This document shows positions 47,201 to 63,200 of a stretch of DNA of 64,000 nt, piece by piece; within the stretch, counting starts at the first letter, position 1; every line of letters begins with the position of its first letter. The DNA is from Lepidurus packardi (lineage: Eukaryota; Arthropoda; Branchiopoda; Notostraca; Triopsidae). The stretch covers positions 10,602,001 to 10,666,000 of the forward strand of contig JAKZAN010000005.1 in NCBI GenBank assembly GCA_023053545.1. The letters run 5' to 3'. Under the pieces are notes generated by a model. That model made no database searches. It saw nothing but the letters and a program-made list of their open reading frames with translations, and was not told the DNA's origin. The position numbers and the translations under genes are program-made.

Positions 47201-50002
47201 CGGAAACAAGCGCTTCACGCAATTCGCGAATATCCACTTGCACACTCTGACTCAACCCTAAGCGTACCTATTTCACACAACAAATTTAATAATAACCCAT
47301 TTCATCTTGAAGAAAATCAAATAAACTTTGTAAAATGACCTTCGCGAATGAAAACTAGTTGCCAAACATTTGCTATTTTTTCAACTAATATCCGACTTTG
47401 TGCAGAAAATATTCTTCAAATACAGTAGACGCCGCCTACTGTGATCACGTTTGTCAAGTGAATACTGATTCAATTTAAGTAAAGATTATAATAACCCAAA
47501 ATCGGAAATATGTGGGTACGAGACGATTCAGACAAGGTTAGGTTAGTTAGGACAGGTTAAAAATCAAGTGATATTGTCTAGCTCTAGATGGCATGCCATT
47601 GTCGTGAATGTCCGTGTAGTGAATTTTCATTGTAGTGACTTGCCGAGACTTGCTGAAGGGTGCTAAAAGTTGGCCTGTCGTGAATTGACAGTGTACTCAA
47701 TCATCTCTTGCCCAAAATGTACAGTGGTGAGCAGATAGAAGTTTACCGAGCAAACCACAGAAGTCTAATTAACCCTCGTTGGGCTGGTTTACCTTCATTA
47801 AAGGTATACCTTCACTGAAGGGAAATCAGACTCGAGAGGGTTAGTTAGACCTTTGTGATTTGCTCGGTAAACTTCTATCTGCTGACCATAGATTAGATGC
47901 TGACTATAGATTAGATTCACTACACCCACTATTGTTATATTTCGTAACGATTTCTCAACAATTTTGATAGAGATGATTGAGGAATTCCTAACTTAACGGC
48001 CGCTTCCCTTTGTGGCAAATCTTTCAAATTGAGCTTGTCATAAGTTTCAACGAGCCGCAACTTCTCTTTCACATTTAAATCAACTCTTTTCTTGTTCCTC
48101 GCCATTTTTATAGAACCACACGTCTAAAACACAACTAACACGGCGCCTTTGCAGCCTATTCCTACGCTTAGGTAGGGTTCTCAACACGATATCTCTTCCA
48201 ATTTTCCAGTCAATTAAAGGAACTGATCATTCAATTGAATAACCTGTTCGTTTAATTGACGGGAGAGTTTAGAAGGGAAGTATTAAAGTACTATTATTAG
48301 GATGTCCCTAAGCGTAGTAGTAGGCTGGAAATGCCAGGATTGGTCAAAATGACATAAAAGCGAAGTCACTGGTCAAAATGCAAAGTCCATGTAGCAATCA
48401 CGCCTGTAGTTTCGTTACTGTATACGTTTACGTGTGAACATTCTTTTGAAATCGATTGTAATATCCGAAAGTGTGATTCTAGCAACCGATTCAAATGCTA
48501 CGAGATTTATCATTTTGAACCGTTTGTCACTGTATCATTATTCATTTATCATTAGTTTATTATTATTTTATCATTTAAAAGTTTGGAAAATATGGTCCCA
48601 TAAAGCGGCTGATTCTAATAACCAGTGACCACTATAAGCGGAATCTACTGTATCATACAAACTTCACAGTTTGAACGTAAAAAACGTTTCGAACCATCGT
48701 ACCATTCCTAAATGAAGTTGAGAAAGTGTTACTAAAAGCGAAATATACCTGTCTCGGCTGCTGGCAGAGATAAAGCACGGTGACGAAGACATTATGGGTG
48801 CGTTTCTGTGAAATGGGGATCGACACGCACAAAAACGGATCGAAAGTAGCCGACTGCCTATCGCAGTGCGGGCATGTGAGGGAGGAGCGAAACTGTGCTT
48901 GGAATAATTCCTGTATAAAACTCGAATTGCAGCGTAAATGATTAGCCAACGTCTCGGCTGCCACGACTTCATCCGGTCGTCCATACGAGCTCTACACCCA
49001 ATAAATGAAATACATCCAATAATCAATGAAAAGTCCCATAAATCTCAATTATCCCCAGGGAGCACTTACTCTAACTTTCTTGTACTTTTTCTTGGTAGCC
49101 GTGTTGAGGTCTTCATGGACCTTGTCCAACAACCAGAGTAGGAACTCCTGAGCATCGTGCTGAGCGGCTCCGCGGTACTGATTCCCGTACTTATCCACCA
49201 AATTTTTGAACTGATTACTGATTTCTGGGTCGTACCGACACGTCCAGAGCGCTTTAAGAAGTAAGGCCAATTGCTCCGTGACTTCGCCTTTGGTGCCGTA
49301 CTTACGAGCGTTCAGTTTGTTTCGTTTGCACAGATCGTATTTGTAAAGGTCCATCACAAAATATTCGGCGAGTAAATCGGTATGACTGAGGCACTGGAGC
49401 ACAGCATTAATAAAGCAGGTATTTCCGTGGTTGCGAAGGCCGGCGACGCCTGGCGTGTAGTCCAGACTCGTGTCCAATTGTCTGGGTAAAGAATTGCTCT
49501 TGCTGTCGGCTAAAGATAAAGCAGAAGGCGTTGGAAAGCTGTTGGACTTGGGCGTAGTCGCTTTCTTTAGAAGCGGACTGCCGTTATCGCTGTATTGGAC
49601 TGGGCCAGTACTGGCTTTCCGTTGGGAGGCATAACTGGCGCCCAAGGGCATGGAGAAGGTGGACATTTGCTGGAACAATTTGCTGAAAAACCGTGTGACA
49701 CTCCTGCCGGATTTCTTGCGCCCATTTTCCGCAGCTTCGTTCTCTGGACCGGAGTCGTAACTGTCGCCATTCTCGATGATATTCTGTGGGCTTTCTGACC
49801 AAGATTCTTTCCTAGTGGGAGGCAAGGTCGCTGTGAGGGAATTGCGCTGCAAGCCGCGGAAATTACGCTTGAACGAAGCGCGGAAGGTTCTGGGCAACGG
49901 TCGAGGCAAACTTGAGTAATCTGGAGATAAGGAAGTTTCCTGGCCCGGCGATTCTTCTGCTACTTGCAGACCGCGCCCTTGCTGATGTTGACCAACATCC
50001 AT
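44282..50002 (-). CDS. USP31: Ubiquitin-specific protease, USP31/USP43 type
   Basis: Twelve exons join in phase to give 993 aa: 50002-49070, 48991-48749, 47267-47129, 47070-46805, 46583-46372, 46310-46205, 46145-46005, 45948-45654, 45278-45141, 45076-44956, 44899-44707 and 44476-44282. The Cys box is GLRNHGNTCFINAVLQCLS (catalytic Cys196). The His box is YGVCNHHGKDLQSGHYT (His776), with partner Asp in WYLFDDTQV (793-794). Two zinc-binding pairs, CPHCDRQS and CPWCNRKQ, hold the finger. TLPDILVVHLKRFRQ is typical of the family. A Ser-rich tail follows the domain, as in USP31/43. The enzyme cleaves ubiquitin from targets; substrates are unknown. Intron 2 (1.48 kb) is long because of a DNA transposon. 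The start Met at 50002 was preferred over an upstream frame lacking protein-like sequence. Confidence 0.93.
47725..47888. repeat. Foldback repeat nested in the transposon
   Basis: Arms of about 54 bp (47725-47778 and 47832-47888) are near-perfect reverse complements, sharing AGCAGATAGAAGTTTACCGA and GCAAA, with a short inner spacer of further partial repeats. It looks like an insertion or local inversion inside the older element. Confidence 0.85.
47935..48105 (-). pseudogene. Transposase N-terminal fragment (CENP-B HTH)
   Basis: A 56-codon open piece begins MARNKKRVDLNVKEKLRLVE and continues LPQREAAVKLGIPQSSLSKL, the psq/CENP-B N-terminal helix-turn-helix seen in Tigger and Jerky proteins. 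It stops soon after the second helix. Confidence 0.8.
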
Positions 50003-50989
50003 ATTACACCAGCAAAGGAACTTTGCTAAGCTCTCATTTGGAGCTGACCAAAAGAAAAGCGAAAGGGAATTAGTGCATTCGTTGCTAAAGCAAAGGAAAT
50101 GTAAGTTACTTGTGCTGAACTGATAGATATACACCAAAAAATAACTTGTTATCGAATGTTTCGTCAACTCCCGGAAAATAACAAGGAAAGGAAGGTAAAC
50201 CTTCCTGGACGGTGTTCGGAATGGGGCTGTTTTCACATACGCTACGGTAAATGGGAGGGGCGGAAAGACTATGAAGCCCTAATGGTGCGAACTGAGAAAC
50301 GAGGAGTGCTAGTTGGCCGCTAATGGTAACGTTTAAGGATTTTTAAAAGGTTTTTGGCATAATTGCATTAATACAAATTTGAGAAATATGTGTTTAGTTA
50401 ACAGACAGGATTAAAAAGACAAGGAAAGATTAGCTGATGTAATTCATTTTGACAACTGATATCAACTCATTGTAATAATAAACTTAGACTTAGACATTAT
50501 AGTTCGTATGTAAAAACGTGCAATGTTTATGTAAAATAAGCAGAGAACTCTCAATAAAAGGCCCAAGAACCAAAAGCTTTTGCTCAGGCTGATATTTAAT
50601 TTATTTTCAATGACCTTAGACGTTTGTGTATTCACCGAATAATTGATTGCAAAATTGTAAAATATACTATTGAAGTGTTAAGTGCTTAAATTAAATTAGT
50701 CGCTTACTTGCATTTTACAAAGGTATACATTTATAGGAGGTTTTTATGCAAGTGTAATATTAAATATTAAAATTTGAGTTTGGCACAAGACATGGAGGGC
50801 GAATAATTTTAAGTACCGTTTATTGAGCCAACAATTCTACAGAAACAACAGACCACTTAGTGGTATAGTAACAGGCAACATTGAGGGTAGATCCGTAGTT
50901 GGTTAATACTGCATCCTGTACCCTCCCAGCGTACCGTAGTCAATACCGATGCCTACAAAGAAGCAAGGATAAGACGTAAAGCAGGATCA
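50003..50989. other. Gap, USP 5' to Tyr/Pro-rich gene 3'
   Basis: No gene is seen. An AATAAA on the minus strand at 50824-50819 is a good poly(A) signal for the Tyr/Pro-rich gene, 166 nt after its stop. The rest should hold the USP promoter and 5' UTR. Confidence 0.55.
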
Positions 50990-52827
50990 TTAGTAGCTAC
51001 CGTAGCTAGCTTGGCCATAAGGTGCCGCTCCTGTTACCGATACAAGACGGATAATTCCATTAAAGTGTAACTTATATTAAGTTACCATAACCGTAGGACG
51101 GAGGATTATAGCCACCGGAGTAAGCAGGCATGGCACCATAATTTCCTATAAATAAAGAGATCAGCAAGCGTTTTAAATTACGGTGCGAAGAAAATAATTT
51201 AACCGTAGCTTGAAGGCATAGGATATGAAGACGCTGGATAAGCCGAGGGGTACGAAGGGGCCGCGTAAGATGGCGTATATGAAGGCATTGGATACGAGGG
51301 AGCGGCATAAGATGGGGTATATGAAGGCGTGGGATACGCGGAATTACCATAATTTCCGTAACTTGGCGTAGGATAGGACGGGTAAGCTGGTGCATAGCTC
51401 GAACCATAGGACGGTGCAGGATAGCTTGGGTAAGATGCGGGATAAGAAGGATAAGCTGGTGTATAACTGGAGCCATAAGACGGTGCCGGGTAGTTAGCGT
51501 GAGTAGGATAAGTTGGTGAGTAGCTCGAACCATAAGAAGGAGCAGGGTAACTGGGGTAAGAGCTAGGGTAAGATGGGTATGATGGCGAATAGCTGGAGCC
51601 ATACGAAGAGTAGCTAGGGTAAGAACTTGGGTACGAAGGGGCAGGGTAGCTAGGGTAAGCTGGCGTGTAACTAGATCCATACGAAGAGTAGCTAGGGTAA
51701 GAACTTGGGTACGAAGGGGCAGGGTAGCTAGGGTAAGCTGGCGTGTAACTAGATCCATACGATGGAGCAGGGTAACTGGAATAGGAGCTCGGGTACGATG
51801 GGTAAGAATAGGATGACTTGTAGTTTGGATAATCGTAAGTCGGGTACGACGCCGAGTAGACTGAGCTATAACTGTAACCATAATTGGGGTGCGAGGGTGT
51901 GTAAGAGCTGTAAGGGGTGTAACTAGGGTAGGAAGGGTAACTTGGCGAATATGAAGGAGCTGCATAACTCGGACTCGGATAAGCTGACGGGTATGAGGGA
52001 TAGGAGGGCGTGTATGACGACCCATAACTGGAGCTTGGATAAGCGGGAGCGCTGTAGGAAGCCGATGGATACGATGGATAAGAGGGTGCATAAGACGCTC
52101 CGTAACTCGGACTTGGATAAGAGGGCATCGGGTACGATGGATAAGCCGGAGCGCTATAAGAAGGGTACGCTGGCGCTTTGTATCCAGCAGACTTGCCGTA
52201 AGATGGCGACGGGTAAGCCGGAGCAGGGTACGCTGGAGCGGGATACGCAGGAGCAGGATATGCCGGGGCAGGATAAGCTGGGGCTGCATATGCTGGAGCT
52301 GGGTACGCCGGAGCTGAATACGTCGGTGCTGGATACGCCGGAGCAGGGTACGCTGGAGCAGGGTATGCAGGGGCCGAATAAGCTGGGGCGGGATAAGAGG
52401 GGGCAGGATAAGCTGGAGCAGGATACTTAGGAGGAGACGAATAACTTGGCGCTTGATGAGCAGGGTAGGACGGGGGAGGGTAGGCACCACCGGGGCTTAA
52501 GTAGAAGTCACGATTGTATCCCAAAGGATTCGGAACTTTGGAAGCATAGAGTCCAATACGTAGATCATTTCCCTCATCCGCTTTGACGTAGTCATCTTCG
52601 TTTGTCTTCGCTCGACCATCCGGATTGACAACATCTGCTGACTGCGACAGTGCGTCTAAATCAACTGCTTTGCCTGCCGCATGGCTAGCGAAGGCAATCA
52701 CCACCAGTACGGCCTACATTAACATACATTCAAGTTACTCATAACACACTAAGCTATATTTAATATATAATCTAAAAATACATTTCTAACAATGAAATCT
52801 TACCAGGAACGCGTATGGACCTGTCAT
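50990..52827 (-). CDS. Secreted Tyr/Pro/Ser/Ala-rich repeat protein
   Basis: Four exons join in phase to give 544 aa: 52827-52804, 52713-51204, 51145-51086 and 51030-50990. A signal peptide (MTGPYAFLAVLVVIAFAS) is followed by a short acidic unique segment (SQSADVVNPDGRAK, GNDLRIGLYASKV). Over 400 residues of degenerate repeats come next: YPAPAYPAPS-type first, then SYPSYPAPSYGSSYTPAYP-type. It ends in ASYGSY. No cysteines, no chitin-binding R&R motif. Composition suits a structural cuticle, silk, glue or eggshell component, possibly crosslinked through tyrosines; which one is inference. Repeat DNA leaves a second minus-strand frame open as well, which is a shadow. It is transcribed away from the ZP gene. 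Confidence 0.88.
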
Positions 52828-53151
52828 GTTGTTGTACAGAGCACCAGAAACGGTCTGGTTCTTGCCGACCAAGAACTTCAACTTTTATAAACTACAATTG
52901 TATCCTTACAACGAAACGATCGTCCACACCACGTCGCAGCGAGTATACCTTGCCACAACAGCAAATCCGCCCGAAGTTATAAAACCATCTCACAGGACAA
53001 CTTCAACTTTTAGTTCTAGTCCAGATTTTGCCCCAAACTCGTGTCAAGTCGCTCCCTAGCAGTAAAAAGGGAGTCGATAAAAAGAACAAACCAAAAAAAG
53101 AACAGAAAAACAAGTGAAAATCTGATTTTAGTGATTCTGCCATTTTCTGCC
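52828..53151. promoter_or_regulatory. Shared upstream region of two divergent genes
   Basis: Only 324 bp separate the start codons of the Tyr/Pro-rich gene (-) and the ZP gene (+). Both 5' UTRs and core promoters must lie here, or in undetected 5' exons. TATA-like TTATAAA occurs on the plus strand near 52888 and TTTTATAAC on the minus strand near 52980. Each sits at the far side from the gene it would serve, so their use is uncertain. Confidence 0.45.
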
Positions 53152-55203
53152 ATGAAGTTTTTAATATATTCTACGGTAAGCCCTTATTTACCAACTTCCT
53201 TTGCTTTGAGATTCAAAGATTCATAGATTCATTTAATTACGCAGGTCTTGTGTACGTGCATGATTCTGGTACTTTCGGATTCGTCGAGGGTAGAAGAAGA
53301 TCCTGATTCCAATGCTCGGATGGCTTCGATGTACAAACCACCTCACCCACCGCCCGTTAGCTACCAACAGCCAGGTAATAGCTAAATTTCTTTGAGAAGA
53401 AAGGAATCGAATCTTAATTTTACATTCATAGGACCAAATCCTCCAGTTCACAACCCAATGGGGGGTCCTTCGTTATTTGCGCCAAGCTATCCTGGGAAGA
53501 AACCGTACTTCGAACCCGTAACTAAGGTCCTGGATACCAGTGTCGACTGCGTCAAGACCCACATGATCGTCATCCTCAAGTAGAAAAACAAACTCTAAAA
53601 AAAAGTTATTTTTGCCCTTTGTGAATTTGTTCATGTTCTAGGATGTCGAGGCCATTTTATGGTTTTATCTACCCCTACAATAATTTCGATAAATGTCTCC
53701 TTTTTGTGGGGAAAGGTCAAACGGACATCAAGATGGAACTGAGTCATGATCCTTGCGGCTTGCCGCCTCCTCCCAAGCACCCCGGTAGCCCACCCTTGGA
53801 TCCCGTCATTCAAGTAATAGGGTCTGTTAGTCAATACAACGTGAAAACTTTATTTTCGTCTAGCATCACCTCATGGTTCAATGGGAGCCTGATCTAGTCC
53901 AAGAGTATGACGCGTCTATCGTAGTGCGTTGCGACCGTCCTGAAGACTACAACCGCACAGTGAAATTCGATCTTGCGTCCGCTATTGTGGACAACCCCAG
54001 CCTTTTCCGCCAAAACACGCATCCGGGTAAGCGAGCAAAGCGCAGTTGGCGACAGTTTGTGCAAAGGAGAAGAGAAGAAACCTTGCAGGAGCGATCTGGC
54101 AGGACGTTGAAATACTTTTAGATGTTTTTCTTTCTGTAGTTTTTGTAACAGTGGCCAAATAGACGTTCAGTTGTTGCGTTAGCTTCAATCTATTCCCCTT
54201 GACAGGTCCCATGCTGTACATGGAAGTCCAACGAGGCGAAGGTCCCAAAGCTGAGCAACTACAAGGTCCCGTTTACTTAGGCGAGACGCTTACTCTTGTC
54301 TTTACCTTGGCGGACGACGTATTCTGGTTCGACACCAACGTGTTGCACTGCTGGGCTTCTGACGGTAATGACTACTACCTCACACTTCCTTTTTTGCTAT
54401 CCTCGCTTGATTTTAAGTTTGACGCTTTTCTAGGTGATACCGAACGTCGTCCGATCTCTTGGAATCAACCGAACGCGCCGCGTCCTGTGGCTCCCCAAAT
54501 TCCTGTCATCACCAACGCATGTTCTTTGAAACCCAAACTCTTCGGCCATTTCCAGAAGAACAGACAGGAGTACCCTAATCAGCTGACGACTACCCAGTGG
54601 GCGTTCTTCAAGGTGAAGAAAGCACTACCTTAACCGTTCGCGTTCCTTAAACTCCATTAATTAGGCCTTTCGGTTCCCTACGTCCAGCCGCGTGGTAATC
54701 CAATGTGATGTCCAGGTCTGTTTCAAGAAATGTTACCCATTACCTCCTTGCGAGTAAGTTTTACGGTACAGAAAAACACTTTCCTAAACATCCAACGTAC
54801 TTCACTTGTAGGGACGGCTACAGGCCACATAGCGAATACCAAAGAAGGCGTCGTGAGGCCCCTGTCGACAATACGACTTACTCAGAAGTGGATCCAGAGA
54901 AGATTACCGTACTGCGAACATTGGAAGTGTTACTACCAGAAGAGACTGAAATTCGGTGTAAGTATCTTTTAAAGCAATCATTAGAAGAAGGACCTAATAC
55001 AGGATATGTATGTTACAGCGATCAGGTACCCGTCTGGAAGCTCCCGAGGGGGTTTGGCGCGAGATGAGTCATGCGTTGCAAACTCAACGTATTACGGTAC
55101 TATCTTGGGTATGGGTATTGTTATACTCATTATGGTGCTTCTCGTCATCGCTTACTTGCAAAAGCAAGGGCACCGGTATCCTTTCCAGAGTCCATCCAAG
55201 TGA
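53152..55203 (+). CDS. ZP-domain single-pass membrane protein
   Basis: Ten exons join in phase to give 464 aa: 53152-53175, 53245-53374, 53432-53579, 53642-53813, 53864-54026, 54206-54364, 54434-54612, 54665-54753, 54812-54957 and 55019-55203. It has a signal peptide, then a Pro-rich linker (KPPHPPPVSYQQPGPNPP). The ZP domain runs from about 89 (VDCVKTHMIVILKMSRPFYG, CLLFVGKGQTDIKMEL) to about 354 (VIQCDVQVCFKKCYPLPPC). A polybasic furin-type site YQRRRREA (364-371) follows, then a transmembrane helix (about 430-450) and a 14-residue tail. This is the layout of arthropod apical matrix ZP proteins such as Piopio or Dusky, which polymerise after cleavage and link epithelium to cuticle; the exact orthologue is not clear. 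The divergent matrix-like neighbour supports a cuticle role. Confidence 0.92.
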
Positions 55204-55889
55204 AGTTTGTTTTTAGTGCAACTTTATTCCCATACGGAGTTTTTAATGTTTCCTTTTTATTGCGAATGTTCCCCTCTCTAAGATGTAGTGGGGCTATTTA
55301 AAAGGCGATACACAATTTCGATTTCATCGATCTTTATCAGCGCCTTTTTCCTAATTTGGGTTTACTTCGGCGCTCTTTAATTTTCTTCTGAATGTTTTTG
55401 TATTCATTTTTTGTTTATTCCTAATCGTGCCACTTTTATCATATTATGGAAATGAAATTTTTAATAATGGTTCCGTTCCGGTGCATTAAGTATGGATATC
55501 ATTTCGTTCTCCCACCGCAGCTGTATCGAAACCGACCCTTCAATTAATGCTAGACGAAACTCGCCACAAGGCTGCCCAACCGAAACCGCTAATATTTCGA
55601 GGGACTTAATTATTGTTCTGTATAATTAAGTATGAGTTGATGTTCCAAAAAGATCATATCAAAGAACTGATTCAAAGCTTTTTCAAAGAGTTGAGTCAGG
55701 TTTAACCAAGGAGAGATCTTAGATCGGTTGCCTTAAAAATCGGTTTGAAATGTTCAGATTACCCGGCAAACGATAGAAACAGCAATCGATGTCTAGCAAA
55801 GCCGATGTCAATTCTTTTCATTGCACGTGGCTACAGAAGCGTCGATCGGTCGTTTATTCTTTGAAAAACGACGAATTCAGCAGGTAATC
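55204..55889. other. Intergenic region, ZP 3' to HSPA9 5'
   Basis: No supported gene. It contains the ZP 3' UTR and HSPA9 promoter. Confidence 0.5.
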
Positions 55890-59785
<3,896 letters not shown>

Positions 59786-60295
59786 GTGTAAAGTTCTTCT
59801 GCTAGCAAACGTTTAAATCAAGATAAGGTGTATGAATGAGAAGCGAGGCCTTGCAACTTAGGTTCTGCCCCTGGCAAGTTACAGGCACTATTTGTTTAGG
59901 TGCTTTTGTAACTTTTAAAGTGAAGAAAGAACCCAAGTTGCAGAAGATAACTCGGTTGGCCTTGCTACGAGTGTTTTGTATGAAGGAACTGCTCTATCAG
60001 AATGTTCTTGTATTGATAGTTTCTTTATAGCTAATAAGAGTCACATTGTATAGTACATAAACATTCTTGCTATGTCTAAAAGGGAAGCAACTCGAAACTA
60101 CAGCTTTGGGGAGAGATTTTTTTTGAAACGTAATAGGATGACATCATCAAAAGCTAACAATTTTGGTGTGACAAATGACGGGGGACAAAAGCGATTTTCT
60201 TTCTTTCCTTCTTCCCTTTGGCAAATCTTTTTGTAGCTTTTAAGTTAACAGGAAGTTCATTTTGTTCGTATATTTTGGTTTTGGGGAAGATATAT
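59786..60295. other. Convergent 3' region, HSPA9 and NDRG
   Basis: 3' UTRs of two convergent genes. No further gene or clear AATAAA was found. Confidence 0.5.
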
Positions 60296-63200
60296 TTAGT
60301 TCTTAGGGTTCGAAAGACGACGGACGTTGGGAACGTCGTATTCCTCCATGGACATGGCACGCTGTTTTTTAAAACTCTCCTCGCCCAAACGGTTTTTGCA
60401 CGGAACGCCATCTTTGGAAGCCTCCTGTGATTGATCTGATCCAGGACCGGAGGAAATAGTGCGTGTTCTCCGCTCAATCCCAGGTAGTGGAATGGAACTC
60501 AGCATTCCCAATCCTTGCACAAAGAGTAGCAAACTGTGCGCCAGTTTCTCAGGCTGAAAAGACACGAAAGTTCGTATTTTAAGCGAAAATTCTACACTAC
60601 AGTCCACCGCTCTACCAACTGAGCTACCAGATGATAGGGCGAAAATTTTAACTATAGCCATACGGCCACGCTGAACTTGCCATAAGGCCGTCAGATGGCG
60701 TTGATATAAAACGACACTAGTGTGTCACAGTGTTACAAAACGTTTTCCGGAAAACAATGATAAACGGGTGTCATGTGTCACGCTTTTGGTTTTTACCGGA
60801 GAACCTTAGTTGACAATTCGAGTTGAAATTTGGTATTTGGATTGAAAATGAATTAGGTTCGGTAGGTCAGGTTAGTCTAATGATTACCATCAACTTTCGT
60901 TGATGAGAATCGTTACAACTTGTACTTTCCTTCACCCCATTAGCTGAACTACTAGAAAGTGACACGCTACTGTCACTACTTGTGCACTGGTCGAAAAGTG
61001 ATATAGTGCCATACTGTCATTTTTGACAGCGAGATACATTACACCCTTTTGTCAGTTTTTCCGAAGAACGTGTTGCTTTCAAAATGGCCGTGAAATGGTG
61101 AACAACTTACCGCCTCATTAAGCACATCTCCCACGCCGTCAATTTGGAACAATGTAGAATGAGCTTTATCCAAATGACTTGCCATCGTATGAACGGTATG
61201 CAGATGTGAGGCCAAAGCTCCAGTGACCAAAAGAACGTCCACTTTAAGCCCTTTTTGCAAACGTTCGCTCAAGTCCGTCCGACTATAATTAGGTTAAATA
61301 ATGGGTGGAATTATTAAGTGTAAGTACATGGACCGACGAAAGTACAACCCCGCATTGAAAATGAAGATGGATGTTAGTTTCACTTTCGCAACGCTCTAAA
61401 TCTCAAGAGTGAAACTTTAAATCCCATTGTCGTGGCGTGACGATGTGCGAAAGTTAGTGCTGTCATAGCATAACTTCCTTGATTAAGTTGTTTTGTCATC
61501 TTTCCAAACGAGCAAGAACGTGACAGGGACTTAATTAGTGAATTAATGAGGCTTTGAACTTTGCTTCAACAACAATGTGAAATTTTAAATATTTGGCTTT
61601 CGTGTTAAGTTTCTTTGAGCTTAATGAAGATGCAAGCCTACATCTCACTAGAAATATTCTTGTTTTATAAGGTTACTATAGAAAAAAAACACACCAATTA
61701 GGTAGTTAATTAGTCATAATTACTTGAGAAAGGCTTCCACGTAACGGCGCAGGTTTTTCGGGTTCAGGTTCTCCCGTAGTTTGGCCTGGAATTCGGCCAT
61801 AACCTTTTCTTTGTTGTCTACCTTCTTCAATTGCTACAAACACGGACCGAAAAAGAATTTCATTAGTCTTTAATTAGGTCTTAATCCCCCAGTCCCCGAA
61901 ATGCTGGTGGTTTTGTATACCTCGGCCAACGACTGCATGCCAGTATTCCCCGAAAAAGCCGGTTGCGAGAAAGTGAGAGAAAGAATGAAGAAAGTGAGAG
62001 AAAATTGCATTGGCATGAAAAGCACTGTGTGTTTTTATGTTTCTTTTCAAGTATTGTTTGGGTGGAAAAAACTTACGTGACCAAACTTGTGGAACACCAG
62101 ATATTGTTCGGCGGTCGGGTTCATGCCAACGTTGCTCAACTTCCAATTAATTAACTGTCAACACAATTGTAACAAAAATACACGGATTAACATTAACTCA
62201 TTAATCATAACAAAGCTCAGAAAACATGAAATTAATCAAGCAACTTCCAGGCGTATCCTTTCCGTCCTAAGGTTCAAAACATAAGATACTTTGGGTCGCT
62301 CCAACAGCTTGTAAGGGTAACTTAAGACACGTCTTTTAGTACTCAGATTACGTTTGGATACAACGAAGGTCTAATAAGGTCAAGCCATCGATTTTTCCTG
62401 ACGATAGTCACAAGACCATTATAACGAATAATATAAACAAAACAAGTCAACATACGGCAAATGGAAAAGATAAGTTAAACTATAAAGACAAATGAATCTC
62501 GAAGCTTCCGAGTCAAGTGAGGACTTAGTGGTATCCATCTTCGCGACTTGGGGTGGTCGTAAGAAATACGGCGTAGTAATCTGCCCTTCGCCATAGCCTG
62601 ACGTCGCAGTTTAAAATCAATCGTTTTGGGGAGAGGGGAAAATGGACCGTTTTCTGCTTGACTTGCCTGATCACGAAAGTACTCCATAACTCCCGCGACA
62701 GTGGAGGTGCAATGCACCAAAATCAATCCCAGGCAACGAGCAGGGTTTTTCAAACCGAGTCGCGTTAAAATGTTCGCTCCGGCACCTTCTCCTAATCCAA
62801 TTACACACTCGATGTCAAGCGCATCCAAAACGTCTACCAAATCCTCCGACAGTTCTTGCATACTGGGAAACTTAAATCTAAATAATAAATCGACTTATAA
62901 ATTCACTTCATCGACCGCTTTTCATGTTCTATTTTCCTACTCGTCCGGCAAATCTGGTGCGTTGTCTTGTTGCCCAGGGAGGTCCACATGCACGAATACA
63001 GAGCGTTCTCGTATCTCGGCCATTGACGGATGATTTACGAAGGTCTTAAAGGATGTATCTAGCGAGACAGAAGAGAAAAAATAGTAGACAATACAAATCT
63101 TGACATCTGAAAAGGAAAAAAACTTTGGAAGGACTTACGATTGGAGCCAATGTCGTGGACCGTTAGAAAGATGGCGCGATTTTCGCGCGAAAAGAGCTTG

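Larger units (their letters stand above)
47423..48650 (-). mobile_element. pogo/Tigger-like DNA transposon, decayed
   Basis: A 1228-bp element sits in USP intron 2 between TA dinucleotides (47421-47422 and 48651-48652). The left end is CAGTAGACGCCGCCTACTGT. The reverse complement of the right end is CAGTAGATTCCGCTTATAGT, about 19 of the first 26 bases identical. CAGT termini, TA target site and a CENP-B-type helix-turn-helix fragment inside (47935-48105) place it in the pogo/Tigger group. Most of the transposase, including the DDE part, is gone. Confidence 0.82.

Noticed and set aside
49567..49802. Two short minus-strand ORFs and a plus-strand ORF in the USP first exon
   Set aside because: They are alternate frames of the long first coding exon, whose frame carries the catalytic Cys box.
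51072..52490. A 472-codon minus-strand ORF rich in Leu, Arg, Thr and Pro
   Set aside because: It is the alternate frame of the Tyr/Pro-rich repeat gene, open only because the repeats lack stops in that frame; the accepted frame has a signal peptide and clean splice joins.
62475..62690. NDRG exon 4 extended to the in-frame stop at 62475
   Set aside because: Past 62691 the frame loses family similarity, while joining to 62154 gives TSTVAGLINWKLSNVG as expected for NDRG proteins.
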